A DNA stretch of 64,000 nucleotides from Pseudophaeomoniella oleicola (Eukaryota; Ascomycota; Eurotiomycetes; Phaeomoniellales; Phaeomoniellaceae). The translations under genes were made by a program, and so were the position numbers. The notes below the pieces were generated by a model. That model was not told the origin of the DNA and searched no databases. It saw nothing but the letters and a program-made list of their open reading frames with translations. How positions within the stretch are numbered: the stretch's first letter is position 1; every line of letters starts with the position of its first letter. Shown here piece by piece: positions 31,733-42,277 of the stretch. The stretch is from contig QWDQ01000041.1 in assembly GCA_003868215.1 (NCBI GenBank), positions 175,704 through 239,703 on the forward strand. Direction: 5' to 3'.

Positions 31733-34303
31733 CTATCCCATCACCGATCCCCGTTCCGTCTCAACAACAGCCCTCTTCAAGCCCCTCAGAAACTCCACCC
31801 GTGGTCTCAAGTACCCATCTTCTTCCGTCTCCGTCTCGACTCCCCCCCGTGTCTCCCTTCCATCATCATTACTGTTACTGTTCTTGTTCCTGTTACTGTT
31901 GTAGTTATGGTACGCCAACGAAAAGGCATCAACATATCTCTCCAGGACCTCGGCGGTTTTACACGAGCAGAGCGTGATGTCTTTGTTTCTTGCTGCCGCC
32001 GCGGAAGCTGCAGAAGCAGAAGCAGAAGCTACTGCTGGTCCTGCGGAAGAAGGGATCGGTAGTACGACGCTGCCGAGAACCATTCGGCCGTCGGATTCGG
32101 TGACCCAGCGCGTGTAAAAGTCGGTGTCGTAGGGGAAGTCGACGTATAGAACCATTTTGGTTGTGGAGAGGAATTGGGATGGTGGTGGTGGTGGTGGTGG
32201 AGGAGGAGTAGTAGAAGAAGGAGTGGAGATACTGAGGAGGTTGTTGATGATGCAGTTTGGGCAGCCGTTGCGGCGGGGGAGGGTGAAGGAGAAGATGGTG
32301 AGGGTGGAGAGGAAGAGGAGGGGTTTGTAGAGGGGTTCGAGGATTTTGGCCGGGTTGCTGATTTTGTTGCTGCTGGTGCTGCTGCTGCTTTGGAGGACGG
32401 GGTTGCGAGGAGTGGTGCTGCTGGCAATGGTGTGATGGAGTGGTATGAACAGCGTGAACTCGGGTTCGTAGAATTGCCGCAGGATCTGGCCGGTCAGGTA
32501 TGCACTGAGGCGGGCTTGAGGGGTCAGGGACCAAGCTTCGATGCGAGAACGCAGGGCTGATAGAGTCGAAGAAGATGTCGATGATGTCGGATTCTGGTAG
32601 TTCTGGATGATCAGCCTCGCATAATCGTATATGCCGGTGAAATCGGTGTGCAGTGCTATCATGGAAAGGCTGTAGAGGGCGAGATTGATACTCTCGAGTA
32701 TTGTGCGAGGGGTGAGTTCTTCTCTTGTGACGTTCGGTTTCTGTCGTCTCCAGTACTCTCTTTCGACCTGCGTTTTCCAAAAGTCTAAATTCCTGACCCA
32801 GTAGTTGAGACGTTCGCCGTCGCTGTCGAGCAGTTTCTGTTGCGCCTTTTCCTGGACGATTAATGCGTACATGGCACATTGGACAAGGTGGCAGTCATCC
32901 AGTTCTAGCTTCCCGACATCCACATCTGCGCTTGACTTGTCGTCAGCTATAATATCCGTGATAAATATAGCGATCGATTTCAGAGATCTGTCTTGAGAGT
33001 CTGCTGATTGTAGACCGTGGAGCGCCTCAGATGACATCGCCCACCACCACGAATTGCGACAGGGAAGCCGACAGTTTAAGCCGCTGTAGTCCATTGTCGG
33101 GGTGCGATTGAGTAACACTGCTAGATATACGTGGGAGAGGAATGACATGCTCGTCAGCCTTTTCCGTGTCTCCATTTGCACCCATTCTCTTGAGGTGGGA
33201 TCGGCCCAAGAAATCTCTTTGGTCCAGATTTCAGGGTCATAGGCTCCCACCGCACGTAACACGTTTATCATACCATCATTGAGTTGATTGGCAAGTAGTA
33301 GTTGGGTATCGCTTCCGAAATACAAGGTATAGACAACATAGATCGTTGAAGCTTGCATCATCGGAAGTACGAGTGACAGGTCCAAGGTTAAGGTATGCTG
33401 TTGAGCTGTGAGCCATTCTAGCAGAATCTGAAAGAGATCCTTTTGTAACTGTTCAGCCAGCTCTATTGCTCCGTCTCGTTGGGGTGTACATCTGGTCCCC
33501 ACCATGACCATTGCCCACAAAAGTTGTGGACATACGTTCCGTTTGTCGAAACTCATCATATGGACCACTGGCCAACGTTGATATAGACTGGTAAAGTACG
33601 CAACCAGTAGAGAGTCCAGAAGGACTTCATTGATACCACTTGCATATGGAGAATTCTGGATCAGGAATCCTAACGCTCCTGCACACCTCTTGAGCGACGG
33701 GCCCGGAGCGTCTTTGGCCGGGATGTTCTGGGATATGCGTGCAGGCATGGAAAACGGTAAGTCCTGGAGATAGGGAACAGTAGGATATGCCGATTGGTCC
33801 TGGACGTGGCTGTAGAATTGAGAGGGATCAGATCCATGGCCATTTATGGCCTCCATACTAGTAATGTCCTCCCCCGTATTGTCCGACATGTTACCCCCTA
33901 TCTGAGATGGTCCTAGATCCACAGGGTTGAACAGGCTCCTCTGAGCCTCGGTCGTCGCACGGTGTCTCGTAACTGACCGCTCACGAGTACATTGCAGGCC
34001 ATGTTCAGAGCAATAGGCACAAGGATTCCCACCTGAGCATTTGACTTTTCGTGCATGGCAAGCATCACAGGCGTTCAAGACCAAGTTGTTCACGGCACCT
34101 TTAGCATCCAGACCGTGCTGGCGCATATGCCGGCCAAGGACATCCGATCTATGAAATGATTTTTCGCAAACATTGCACACGAAAGGCTTGACAGGCCTAT
34201 GTACTGATTGATGACGGATGAGGTGTTCTTTCCGCTTGAAACGTTTTCCACAACCTTCGACTACACATTGGAAGTCATGAGCACTGGCTGCCTCATCGCT
34301 CAT
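31733..34303 (-). CDS. C2H2 + Zn2Cys6 transcription factor, 856 aa
   Basis: Putative nuclear regulator with two kinds of DNA-binding module. Two C2H2 fingers: C13/C18/H31/H35 and C43/C46/H59/H63. They are followed at once by a Zn2Cys6 cluster: C79, C82, C89, C95, C98, C105, spacing CX2CX6CX5CX2CX6C. The region from about 205 to 610 has the helical pattern of the fungal transcription-factor middle domain (PF04082), e.g. YFTSLYQRWPVVHMMSF. The C-terminal part is low-complexity with a nine-Pro run and an Ala/Ser-rich run, and its coding strand carries CCA/GCA-type repeats. Single open frame; ATG 34303 is 12 codons ahead of the first finger. Zn2Cys6-plus-C2H2 factors are a known fungal class; the target genes are unknown. 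Divergent from the NmrA-like gene. Confidence 0.88.
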   Translation of the reverse strand: MSDEAASAHDFQCVVEGCGKRFKRKEHLIRHQSVHRPVKPFVCNVCEKSFHRSDVLGRHMRQHGLDAKGAVNNLVLNACDACHARKVKCSGGNPCAYCSEHGLQCTRERSVTRHRATTEAQRSLFNPVDLGPSQIGGNMSDNTGEDITSMEAINGHGSDPSQFYSHVQDQSAYPTVPYLQDLPFSMPARISQNIPAKDAPGPSLKRCAGALGFLIQNSPYASGINEVLLDSLLVAYFTSLYQRWPVVHMMSFDKRNVCPQLLWAMVMVGTRCTPQRDGAIELAEQLQKDLFQILLEWLTAQQHTLTLDLSLVLPMMQASTIYVVYTLYFGSDTQLLLANQLNDGMINVLRAVGAYDPEIWTKEISWADPTSREWVQMETRKRLTSMSFLSHVYLAVLLNRTPTMDYSGLNCRLPCRNSWWWAMSSEALHGLQSADSQDRSLKSIAIFITDIIADDKSSADVDVGKLELDDCHLVQCAMYALIVQEKAQQKLLDSDGERLNYWVRNLDFWKTQVEREYWRRQKPNVTREELTPRTILESINLALYSLSMIALHTDFTGIYDYARLIIQNYQNPTSSTSSSTLSALRSRIEAWSLTPQARLSAYLTGQILRQFYEPEFTLFIPLHHTIASSTTPRNPVLQSSSSTSSNKISNPAKILEPLYKPLLFLSTLTIFSFTLPRRNGCPNCIINNLLSISTPSSTTPPPPPPPPPSQFLSTTKMVLYVDFPYDTDFYTRWVTESDGRMVLGSVVLPIPSSAGPAVASASASAASAAAARNKDITLCSCKTAEVLERYVDAFSLAYHNYNSNRNKNSNSNDDGRETRGGVETETEEDGYLRPRVEFLRGLKRAVVETERGSVMG

Positions 34304-34934
34304 CGCTTTAGGTGGGATAGACCGAAATCAAGCAAGGCCAACAAAGACCTCTGGGGAGTATGAGCGATCAATAATCACACAGAGCTTGCACTGATTGGAT
34401 GCATCATTGACACCGTGACAAACGAGTTTCAGCTTGCGATGATCCAGGCTTGTTGGTGTCAGTAATCATGAAGAACAGCCCGACGTAGGCATAGAGTAGA
34501 GTATTAGGTGGAATACGCCTGGATGTCAGCTCTGTACTGTACCTACGATATGGTAATTACGGTATGTATGGTACAGTAAGTTCATGCGGAATGAAGCCGA
34601 GACTGCTTCCGTAATCACGGATTGCCAGTGCTGCATTGGTGAGGCTTGAGAAGGCGAGGAGGGTGAGGTTGAGGGAGAAGGGAGTAAGTAGACTTTGGCC
34701 TATCTTTCCGTGTTGTTGTCAGCACACGCAAATCCGCATCAAATCAGCATCCTCCCACCTGCGCCCATAAGCAGGAGAACCCGAGCTCAGAAGAAACTAG
34801 AACTACGTCGTAGTACTTCGTACGGCGATCGGGAACTCAAATCCCCTCCTTTCTCGACTTATCAACAACATGACCACTGCTAACTACTAGTTTTCTTTGT
34901 CAAACTCAGCTCGTTCAGCGTTGTACTAATACCT

Positions 34935-34946
34935 TACTACGTAGTA
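34935..34946. repeat. TACTACGTAGTA palindrome, copy 4
   Basis: Exact 12-bp motif in the divergent promoter, about 475 nt upstream of the NmrA-like start. Confidence 0.7.
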
Positions 34947-35283
34947 CACCTCTCGACCTATTGTCTTGGCCGTGGGTGTCTAGACAATTATCGGATGACT
35001 GATGTGGGCGTCAGCATTGCCCATCGGGATATCCCACACGGCCACTTCCTTGCGGGGTATGTCGCTTCTTCCCTTGAAAAGTGATTGGTCAAGATCGGGA
35101 TTCGATCACATTCTTGATAGATTCTCTCTACGCGCATCGGACCAAGGTGGGATCACTGCAAACATGTCAAACAGCGGAACCAATACGTAGGACAGTGGTT
35201 CAGCCGGATTGCGCCATTGCACATAAACTGAGCTGCACTGAACTACCTTAACTACCTTCCCGGACCCATGAACTGAAGGCAAG

Positions 35284-35289
35284 TATAAA
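35284..35289 (+). promoter_or_regulatory. TATA box of the NmrA-like gene
   Basis: TATAAA 120 nt upstream of the ATG at 35409, with a CT-rich stretch between. Position and sequence fit a strong, inducible fungal promoter. Confidence 0.5.
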
Positions 35290-35408
35290 GCCATCACCTC
35301 CAACTCCATCTTTTCTTGATTGTTTGCATCAATCCATATTACTCGGAACCTCATTTACTTGAAGCTTCTAACCGTTCCCGATCGTCATTCATATTCTGAA
35401 TCATTACC

Positions 35409-36314
35409 ATGTCTTCCACAATTAAGACTGTCGCCATTGCCGGTGCCACTGGCACTGTTGGCAAACAGACTGTCCAAGAATTCGTTGCTGCCGGCTTCGA
35501 GGTTATCGCTTTGACTCGCGCCGGTTCCTCCTCAAGCTCCTCGTTTCCTTCCGGTGTAACAGTGAAGGCCGTCGACTACTCATCCAAAGCATCTCTTGTC
35601 GATGCGCTCAAGGGAGCTCAAGGCCTCGTTTCTGTCTTGGGAGCCGAAGCTCTTGGCCTCCAATCCACATTGGTGGATGCTGCTGCGGAAGCCGGAATCA
35701 TAAGATTCCTTCCCAGTGAATTCGGAAGTGATACAGCCCATCCCAAGGCTTCAAAACTCCCTGTGTTTGGGCCGAAGATCGAAACCATGGAGAAAATCAA
35801 GCAAAAGTCGGCTGAGAATCCAAGCTTCACATGGACCGCTTTGTGCACAGGTCCATTCCTGGACTATTGTCTGCAGCATGGTCTCTTCGCAGACCTCAAG
35901 AATCGCAAGGCGACCTTTGTAAACGGTGGAGATAAGCTTTTCAGTACGACTCCTATTCCTCAGGCGGCGAAGGCTATGACCGGCGTTTTCAAGAATCTGG
36001 ATGCGACGAAGAATCAATTCGTCTACGTCGAGAGTACCCACATCACTCAGAAGAAGATCGTTCAGATTGCCGAAAAGTTGACGGGAGACAAATTCACCAC
36101 CGAAGATGTGAAATCCGACGACCTCGAGGCGGCTGCCTACGAGGAACTCAAACAGCCTCAACCAAGCCCGGTTTGGGTCTTCAACATGCTGAAAGTAGCC
36201 ATTCTGAGTGGAGAACATGGCACATACTTCGGCGACAAAGTCACCAATGATGCCGTTGGATTGAAGACATTTTCCGAGAAGGACACAGAAGAGGAGATCA
36301 AGAAATGGCTATGA
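35409..36314 (+). CDS. NmrA-like/isoflavone reductase-like NAD(P)-binding protein, 301 aa
   Basis: Atypical short-chain dehydrogenase fold of the NmrA/CipA-like group (PF05368/PF13460). The dinucleotide-binding motif GATGTVG is at residues 13-19. RFLPSEFGSD (about 98-107) and the TALCTGPFLDY stretch are typical of the isoflavone-reductase-like fungal proteins. Residues 38-46 have a Ser run. Single exon, ATG preceded by ACC, TATA box 120 nt upstream. Members range from active reductases to redox-sensing regulators, so the substrate cannot be given. No signal peptide; a cytosolic protein is expected. Confidence 0.88.
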   Translation: MSSTIKTVAIAGATGTVGKQTVQEFVAAGFEVIALTRAGSSSSSSFPSGVTVKAVDYSSKASLVDALKGAQGLVSVLGAEALGLQSTLVDAAAEAGIIRFLPSEFGSDTAHPKASKLPVFGPKIETMEKIKQKSAENPSFTWTALCTGPFLDYCLQHGLFADLKNRKATFVNGGDKLFSTTPIPQAAKAMTGVFKNLDATKNQFVYVESTHITQKKIVQIAEKLTGDKFTTEDVKSDDLEAAAYEELKQPQPSPVWVFNMLKVAILSGEHGTYFGDKVTNDAVGLKTFSEKDTEEEIKKWL

Positions 36315-36684
36315 AGGGTGATCATACGGCGCTCGGAAATCTCAGCTGCCTGCATGGATATAAATGAAAAGGCCATAGCATCAAATTCATAATTGATGAA
36401 ACCGTAATTCATGTTCAGTCGTCTGATTATAGCCGAGCAATGATTCGTTCTCATAGCGGGTGGACCGCTCGTTAAGACCATAAGCAGAATGCCTTTCACA
36501 GTCCTGGGGATAGCAATCAGACTTGAATGGCAGGTCTGATCCGTTCGTTAGCTGTATGTGATTCTCTGAGTTGATGTTGTCGGAAGGTGACAAAAGGAGG
36601 ATCGTGGAGAAGTATAAATGGCTAGGACAGTAAAGGCTTCCAGTAGACTGCTGGTGGGTTAGAAGATTGCGCCATCATGGGAGG
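36315..36684. other. Convergent intergenic stretch
   Basis: 370 nt between the 3' ends of the NmrA-like gene and the TPR-like gene. Nothing recognised. Confidence 0.4.
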
Positions 36685-38318
36685 TCACGGATCCGACATA
36701 CCTTCATCATCGAATACTTTACGCCAGTAAGCTTCGAAATCCTCTTCGCCGTCATTAGGACCCTCGAAGCATGCTAATGCATATTCCCTGGCCATCTGAT
36801 CGTCACCGAGCCTCCTGTGGACTTGGGCAAGTCGACCTCTACTGTTCAATCGCAGCCATGCGCGATTTGGTGCGTCTTCGGAAATATGAGGTACTCGAGC
36901 TAGGATATCTTCGAAATTGAATTTCGCTTCGGTCATGTCGCCTGCTAGAAAGTGGGTGCGAGCAATCTGGTAAATGGTATTTGAGGTCTCATAAAAGTAG
37001 TGTCCAAAGTTCACTTCGAGATTATATGCCCGCGTTTTCATCAAATCCAGCGCGGCTTTATGCTTGCCTTGCTCAGTGTAGATACGTAATAAGCGGTACT
37101 CGAAATCGTCAATTAATTTTTGCAGGCGTTTAGCCCCGAGTCTTCGGAGGTCAGTAATTCCACGCTGTAACAATTCTTCCGTGAGTATCCTTTGCGCATT
37201 GATGTCAGATGCGCGCATACACCAGAGGAATACTGTTAGAGGATGTCGCACTCCAAGGCGAATGTTCGCGAGATCACTGACGAATTCGAGGACCTTCGCG
37301 GCGAATTCTGGTCTGCCTGAACTGGTTAATTCTGAGACAATCACAGTGACGCAACTTAGCAGCGACGGTTGCTGCGCCTCGACCAACCTGCCCATCAAGT
37401 CGCAACAGGTATCTATGGCTTCCCGGGCCTCCATGCCGTGATCTCTCGCGAAATATGCCATGGCTTTGTTATGTTGATCATGGGCCTGAATTGCATCCGA
37501 CTTCGGGGAGGCATCGATCGGTGGCAGAAGAGGGTCGCTACCGCGAGCTCTTGATTTAAGGAAAATGTTGCAAGATGAAAGCATGCTGACTCTGTTGCGC
37601 TCTTCAGCCGACATCGCAGGCCAAGCTAAGATGGGATTGTAGTCGGTAAGAAATTGGAAAGCTGGGAACGATGGCTGCATTTGTTGCCACAGGTGGTCCA
37701 CGTGTGCAGAACTGGAGCTTGAAAGGCCAGATGAGGGGGGCGATGTGGATGGATATGACAAGAGATTCAGCGATCCGTCAGAGCCGTGACTGCCTCTGAT
37801 AATACGTCTTGGGGGAACCGAATCTACGGTTTCGGGTGTTGTCTCTTCTATGTAGCCTTGCTGTTGCAATTCTTCTCGCTTGCGTTTTAAGTATTGCCGT
37901 ACGGCTACCACCTCGACAGGACGGCTACTATCGAAAGCGAGAGTATTGCCATCTCGTGAACGACCGGCTTCCTGTCCAGGTCGGTACGTTAACCTTAGTT
38001 CGGGGTTTTGAGTTCTCCTCTGCTGATTCCATTGACGGACACGATCCATAAGTTCACGCTCCCTACGCCTATCATGTCAGCAACGAGCCTGGAGAACATG
38101 GAGCTTCGGAATCCTCACGTAGACTGCAATTGTTGCTGCAAGCTTAGGATCTCCTGAATATCCTGCACGCTCCTCCACTCATGCTCAACGCCCATCGAGG
38201 CTGCATATTCGCGAACTGACCTCTCATCTGACGAAGCAGAAGGGGTATATAGGACAGTGCTGGAGCTACCTCCATCCGAGGAGAGGTAGGCCCGCTGGCC
38301 TGTGTTACCGGTGCTCAT
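36685..38318 (-). CDS. Hypothetical protein with coiled-coil N-terminus and TPR-like C-terminal half, 527 aa
   Basis: Exons 38318-38119 and 38068-36685. The 50-nt intron (GTGAGG, GCTGACA branch, GATAG) joins the frame to give LSLQQQLQST-RRERELMDRVRQWNQQRR, a continuous coiled coil that supports the splice. From about residue 255 the chain is helical with repeated A/L-spaced pairs (e.g. EQGKHKAALDLMKTRAYNLE, ARTHFLAGDMTEAKFNFEDI), resembling tetratricopeptide repeats such as follow Clr5 domains in many filamentous fungi. No Clr5 domain itself is seen. The start is uncertain: ATG 38318 gives MSTGNTGQRAY; an upstream in-frame ATG at 38417 would add 33 residues. Function unknown. Confidence 0.72.
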
Positions 38319-40219
38319 TGAAACTGTTCTGATAATTGTCTTGACTGTCACATGAGCAAGCCAAGAAAGACTGGACCGGTGTGGTATTTCTTGGTTTGGG
38401 TGATAAATGCAAATCATTCTTGAGCAGGCGATAGGGCAGACTTCTTTTCGATAGACCTCGTTTCTGAGGTTTCTGTAATAACAAAGATGAGAAGCTTCAG
38501 ATCGTAGTATAACAATGTTTTAACGTTACGCTGCCGCGGAGCGGTGATGCCTAGATCATGCCACTGGCAGAAGGTGTCGTCCGGTCGAGAAGTCGATATT
38601 CTGGGCTGTTTCTCACCTCGCCGCTGAGTTGTTACCTGCTCGATCGTGAACCCATGAGATGGGCAAATGAAGGCTCGAGCGAGACTGCCATGTGGATATC
38701 GAATGAACTTGGGAGGTGGAGAAGAGATGAGAGGAACAGACGATGAACAGTTATCTAATACTGAGGATTTCTGGTCTGTGAGCTGGAATTGGGACGAGGA
38801 TCATGGATAGAAACAGTACGGTGAGTCGAGCCGGATATGTAGTAAGGTAGCGCCCCAGGACTTGCTATGACTTTAATGGAGCGACTTTCAAGGGCAGTGC
38901 ACTCCCTGCATGCTCTGCAGGAATAGCGGCTTTCCAGTAACCAGACAAAAAATGTAATTATGCTAAGGTAAGGTCTGCTGAGCTTGGGGACATTTGGAGC
39001 CGGCCATTAGAACGGAATCGTATGAATAAGACGGAGGAATGATACGATGATCATATTCCCCAATCAGAGCTTCATGCGTAGACTACGTACTACGTAGTAG
39101 GAGACCGGGCTCAAGTAAAGGTTAGTCCTGCATATACGCGACGAGCAAATGAGTGAAAGTCGCTCGCTTGTCTCGATCACCCGTCTATTAGCGTTGCACG
39201 ATCTTTCAGCCCCAGGGGACGAACCAGAGAGCTGGTGTAAGACTGATCTCATTCATTCCTTTTGCTTTCCGAGTCCTGATCCTCGTTTCGACGTACAATC
39301 GATATGGCAAGAAATTCGATACAACCTCACCCAAGGCATTATGATTGATGTAGAGTTGGCATTGAACTTCGTTTCTCGTGGGGTTTGCCTTCTTCAGAGC
39401 AAGGCATACCGCATGGGGAAGTGGTATGTCACGGTTGTGAGCAAGTGGTACGTCGACTATATTATCCGGGTCTTACTGCTCTATACTATTACATCCATCG
39501 TTCCTATGACCTTCAAACAGCCCCCACGAAAATAAAGCCAATCAAAGTCAAATATCGAATGCAACAGAACAGTCCAGATCGATTGGCAGTGGCAACTTCG
39601 ATGACCGTGATCATCGTAGCAAGTAAGACGTCTGGTGAGATGAGACTGAAGAAGGATTTACAGACTCTCGTCTGTATGTTGTATGAATACAATACATACC
39701 AATACAGTATCTGCCTTACCTACCAGGTACCTAGTGTATAGCTGAGTGTTGTTTAATATAAGCATTTGGGGAGACCAGGCAGAGACAGAGGGGGGAGGAG
39801 AGAGAGAGAAAGAGAGAGATGCGGGTATATGATATAGAGGTTCCATGCACATGTTTTGAGGTCGGTGATGGGCTCAGCTGCGAGCTCAGTGATCTTTTCT
39901 GCGGGGAGGACCTTCCGGGCACCAAAAAGCCAAAAAGATGTTCCCTGTCGCAACTTAGGACTTAAGGAACATCACCCGTTAGTTAAGTTCATTTGTTGGA
40001 GCTACGCTTAGTCTTAGAGCCGTAGTGCTGCAATTCAACCTCACCGACCGCAACCAAAGACGTTCACCCGAGAAAGGGCGAGGAGAAGGAAGCCACGTTG
40101 TTACTCATCACCCATCTCAGCACGACTTATATAATTGTTCGCTTGCTACGGACATTGCTCTTTTCAACTCCTCCCTATCTGAGGTACAGCAATCCTTCAC
40201 TGGGCTTGTAGCCAACACG
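38319..40219. other. Intergenic stretch between the TPR-like gene and the INO80-F/HMG gene
   Basis: Divergent promoters of both neighbours. A 128-codon ATG frame (39149-39535) has no recognisable content and is not called. Contains one TACTACGTAGTA copy (39088), a (GA)-rich run (about 39794-39819) and a TTACCTACCAGGTACCTAG palindromic stretch (about 39717-39735). Confidence 0.45.
39088..39099. repeat. TACTACGTAGTA palindrome, copy 5
   Basis: Exact 12-bp motif, preceded by GACTACG so that a second half-copy overlaps it. Confidence 0.7.
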
Positions 40220-41277
40220 ATGGCTGCTCCTTCGAATGGCTCGCCGTTCCCGCCAATCTCTCAGGTTCCATTGCACAAGAATCCCCCACTAGCACCGAGC
40301 CAGGAGCTCGCATATCGCTCAAAGTGCATCGAACTGCGGCGCAGATTGACCGAGATCGAACGACAGAATGACGAATTCAGAAAGCGCATCGCGCGTGAGC
40401 GCAGAGCTCAAGACAAGATGAGGTTGAACAGGGCCATATTGCTCAATCATTTGAAAGAGATGGTTGAGAATGGAAAGCGGCTCACACCAGAACAACTCCA
40501 AGCTTTAGGTAGTGGTACAACTGCTGCGAATGGTACCAGAGCGTCAAGGTACATGGATGCGGATAGTGATGGCACAGAAGAGGAAGAGATTGCAGAGGTA
40601 AGAACCTCGCTTCGGTGACACGACACATTGCCGGGCATTACCAACCGCGTCGTCACGTCCGACTCGCCACTAACCTGGATCCCCGTTTTCAGCCTCAAGA
40701 TCGCCCTCTTCGTTCCAAACGAGCGAACCATCGTGGAGATATTACTATGAACGTTTCCCCGAGTGTCAATGCTAGCACAAATAACGACGCGAAGCAGTCA
40801 ACACCACCACCACAAACAACTCCTGTTCCATCACAACAGCCTCATGAACCCTCACATCTACCAGCGCTTGCACCTGCCTCCTCTCCCATCCCTCCACCAC
40901 CACCTCAAGAAAGCCTACAAACCTCATATCGCATAACTCCTCCATCAGGACCAAGCTCTACCTCACCGCCAGCCACCGATAATGACGCTGCGGAACTTTC
41001 CAACCCCGCTCAGATTCGACCAATTGCCCCTTTTGACAAATTCTCCGAGTACCATACTCGCCAACTCCAGGAACAAGGTTCCGTGCCTGTAGACAGTATC
41101 CCCTCGACGATCCGTCGCATGTGGAACGATGCCTCTGAAGAAGACAAGAAGCAAGCGGAGGATGAATATCGGGCAGAAATGCAACAATACGAGAAGGCGA
41201 TGGACGAGTGGAAGAAAGCGAACAGGAAAAGCAGCGGGGGAGGAACAGGAACCCCTAGCGGAAGCTTTCAGTCATGA
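40220..41277 (+). CDS. INO80-complex subunit F-like/HMG-box protein (Nhp10-like), 320 aa
   Basis: Exons 40220-40597 and 40693-41277; 95-nt intron with GTAAGA donor, CACTAAC branch and TTTCAG acceptor, phase 0 (EIAE-PQDRPLRSKR). The N-terminal 30-90 region is a charged helix (ELAYRSKCIELRRRLTEIE... followed by RLNRAILLNHLKEMV) like the INO80-F/TFPT domain. The middle is Pro/Gln/Ser-rich and disordered. Residues about 240-305 form a C-terminal HMG-like box (APFDKFSEYHTRQLQEQG, then SEEDKKQAEDEYRAEMQQYE). The combination suggests a subunit of the INO80 chromatin remodeller comparable to yeast Nhp10. The first ATG of the frame is 40220, in a good context (ACG before, G after). Complex membership is inferred. 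Confidence 0.8.
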
Positions 41278-41584
41278 TTGAAAGGGAATTTCTTCAGCTT
41301 CGTTTATACACGCATGCATGGCTGATAAGAGCCTGAGATGCCAAGAATTCCGAATAGCCACGCTCGGGAGAAATGGCAGAGGGGTTCGTTGATCCTAAGG
41401 CGCAAAGGAAGGAAAACGGGATTTACATCTTTTGTTTTTGTTGTTCTTGCTCGGAACGATCACACACAGGCGTATGCATCATTTATAATGGCTTTTCTCT
41501 CCTATCTATCCCCCCCCCCCCCCACCCTTTTTTTTTCGCAGATCGAAAAAGTTTCGGTGGATTGAAAAGAATGCTGTGTGGTTC

Positions 41585-41585
<1 letters not shown>

Positions 41586-41618
<33 letters not shown>
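41586..41618. repeat. (TCA)n microsatellite
   Basis: About 11 trinucleotide units in the 3' region of the HMG-box gene. Confidence 0.9.
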
Positions 41619-41940
41619 AGAAGGAAGGGAAATGGAGGGAAGGGAAGGGACGGATGTCACCGGTGTCTTTTTATTTTATTTGAAAGGATCGATCTACCTA
41701 GTTATAAGTATATATAGGTGCAATATGAGATGATTATGTTGTTCAATCTGTTTTTTTTTTTGGGAAGCCCGGCGGAGTTTGGATATGTGAGTTAAGACCA
41801 ATGACTTGTGTATCCGTATGATTATGAAGGAAGATCGATCGATAGGATACTGTATACTTAAGGATTCATCAAAGATTTCGGTTTTTGGTTTCATTTGGCT
41901 TCATAGATAATTAGGCCTACCTACGTAGGTACATACAATT

Positions 41941-41942
<2 letters not shown>

Positions 41943-41973
<31 letters not shown>
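41943..41973. repeat. (GT)n microsatellite
   Basis: About 15 dinucleotide units, just after the ACCTACGTAGGT palindrome. Confidence 0.9.
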
Positions 41974-41974
<1 letters not shown>

Positions 41975-42277
41975 AACTGTTCTACTTGGATTCTTGGTTT
42001 GGTATAAATTTTGATTTTGATTTGCTCTGCTCTGCTCATATATACATGATACATAGAAGTGAAATGGAAAAAGTTATAAAAGGGTTCCCTCGAATATACA
42101 CTGCACAAGGTAAGTGCACCAACTTGCACATGCAACGGCCTGTGGTATGTACGCAGCGGCGGTGGTGGGATGCTGTACGCTGGCAAGATGGCTGGCTGGC
42201 TGTGTGCAGGGGAAAATATAGTTCAGAATGAAGGCGCGGAAAAAGGAAGGCCCAATGAATGGTTAAAGAGGATCCGT

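Larger units (their letters stand above)
34304..35408. other. Shared divergent promoter, zinc-finger gene/NmrA-like gene
   Basis: No gene seen. Holds a TACTACGTAGTA copy (34935), an interrupted relative ACTACGTCGTAGTA (34802-34815), and a TATAAA box for the plus-strand gene. Confidence 0.5.
41278..42277. other. Convergent intergenic stretch full of simple repeats
   Basis: Kilobase between two 3' ends with a 14-C run (41510-41523), a (TCA)n run (41586-41618), poly-T runs, a perfect ACCTACGTAGGT palindrome (41919-41930) and a (GT)n run. No gene seen. Confidence 0.55.

Noticed and set aside
31959-32879. 306-codon His/Pro/Gln-rich frame
   Set aside because: Same strand but alternative frame of the zinc-finger gene's low-complexity end.
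39149-39535. 128-codon ATG frame
   Set aside because: No domain, no conserved-looking motif and no promoter signal; kept only as an unlikely candidate.
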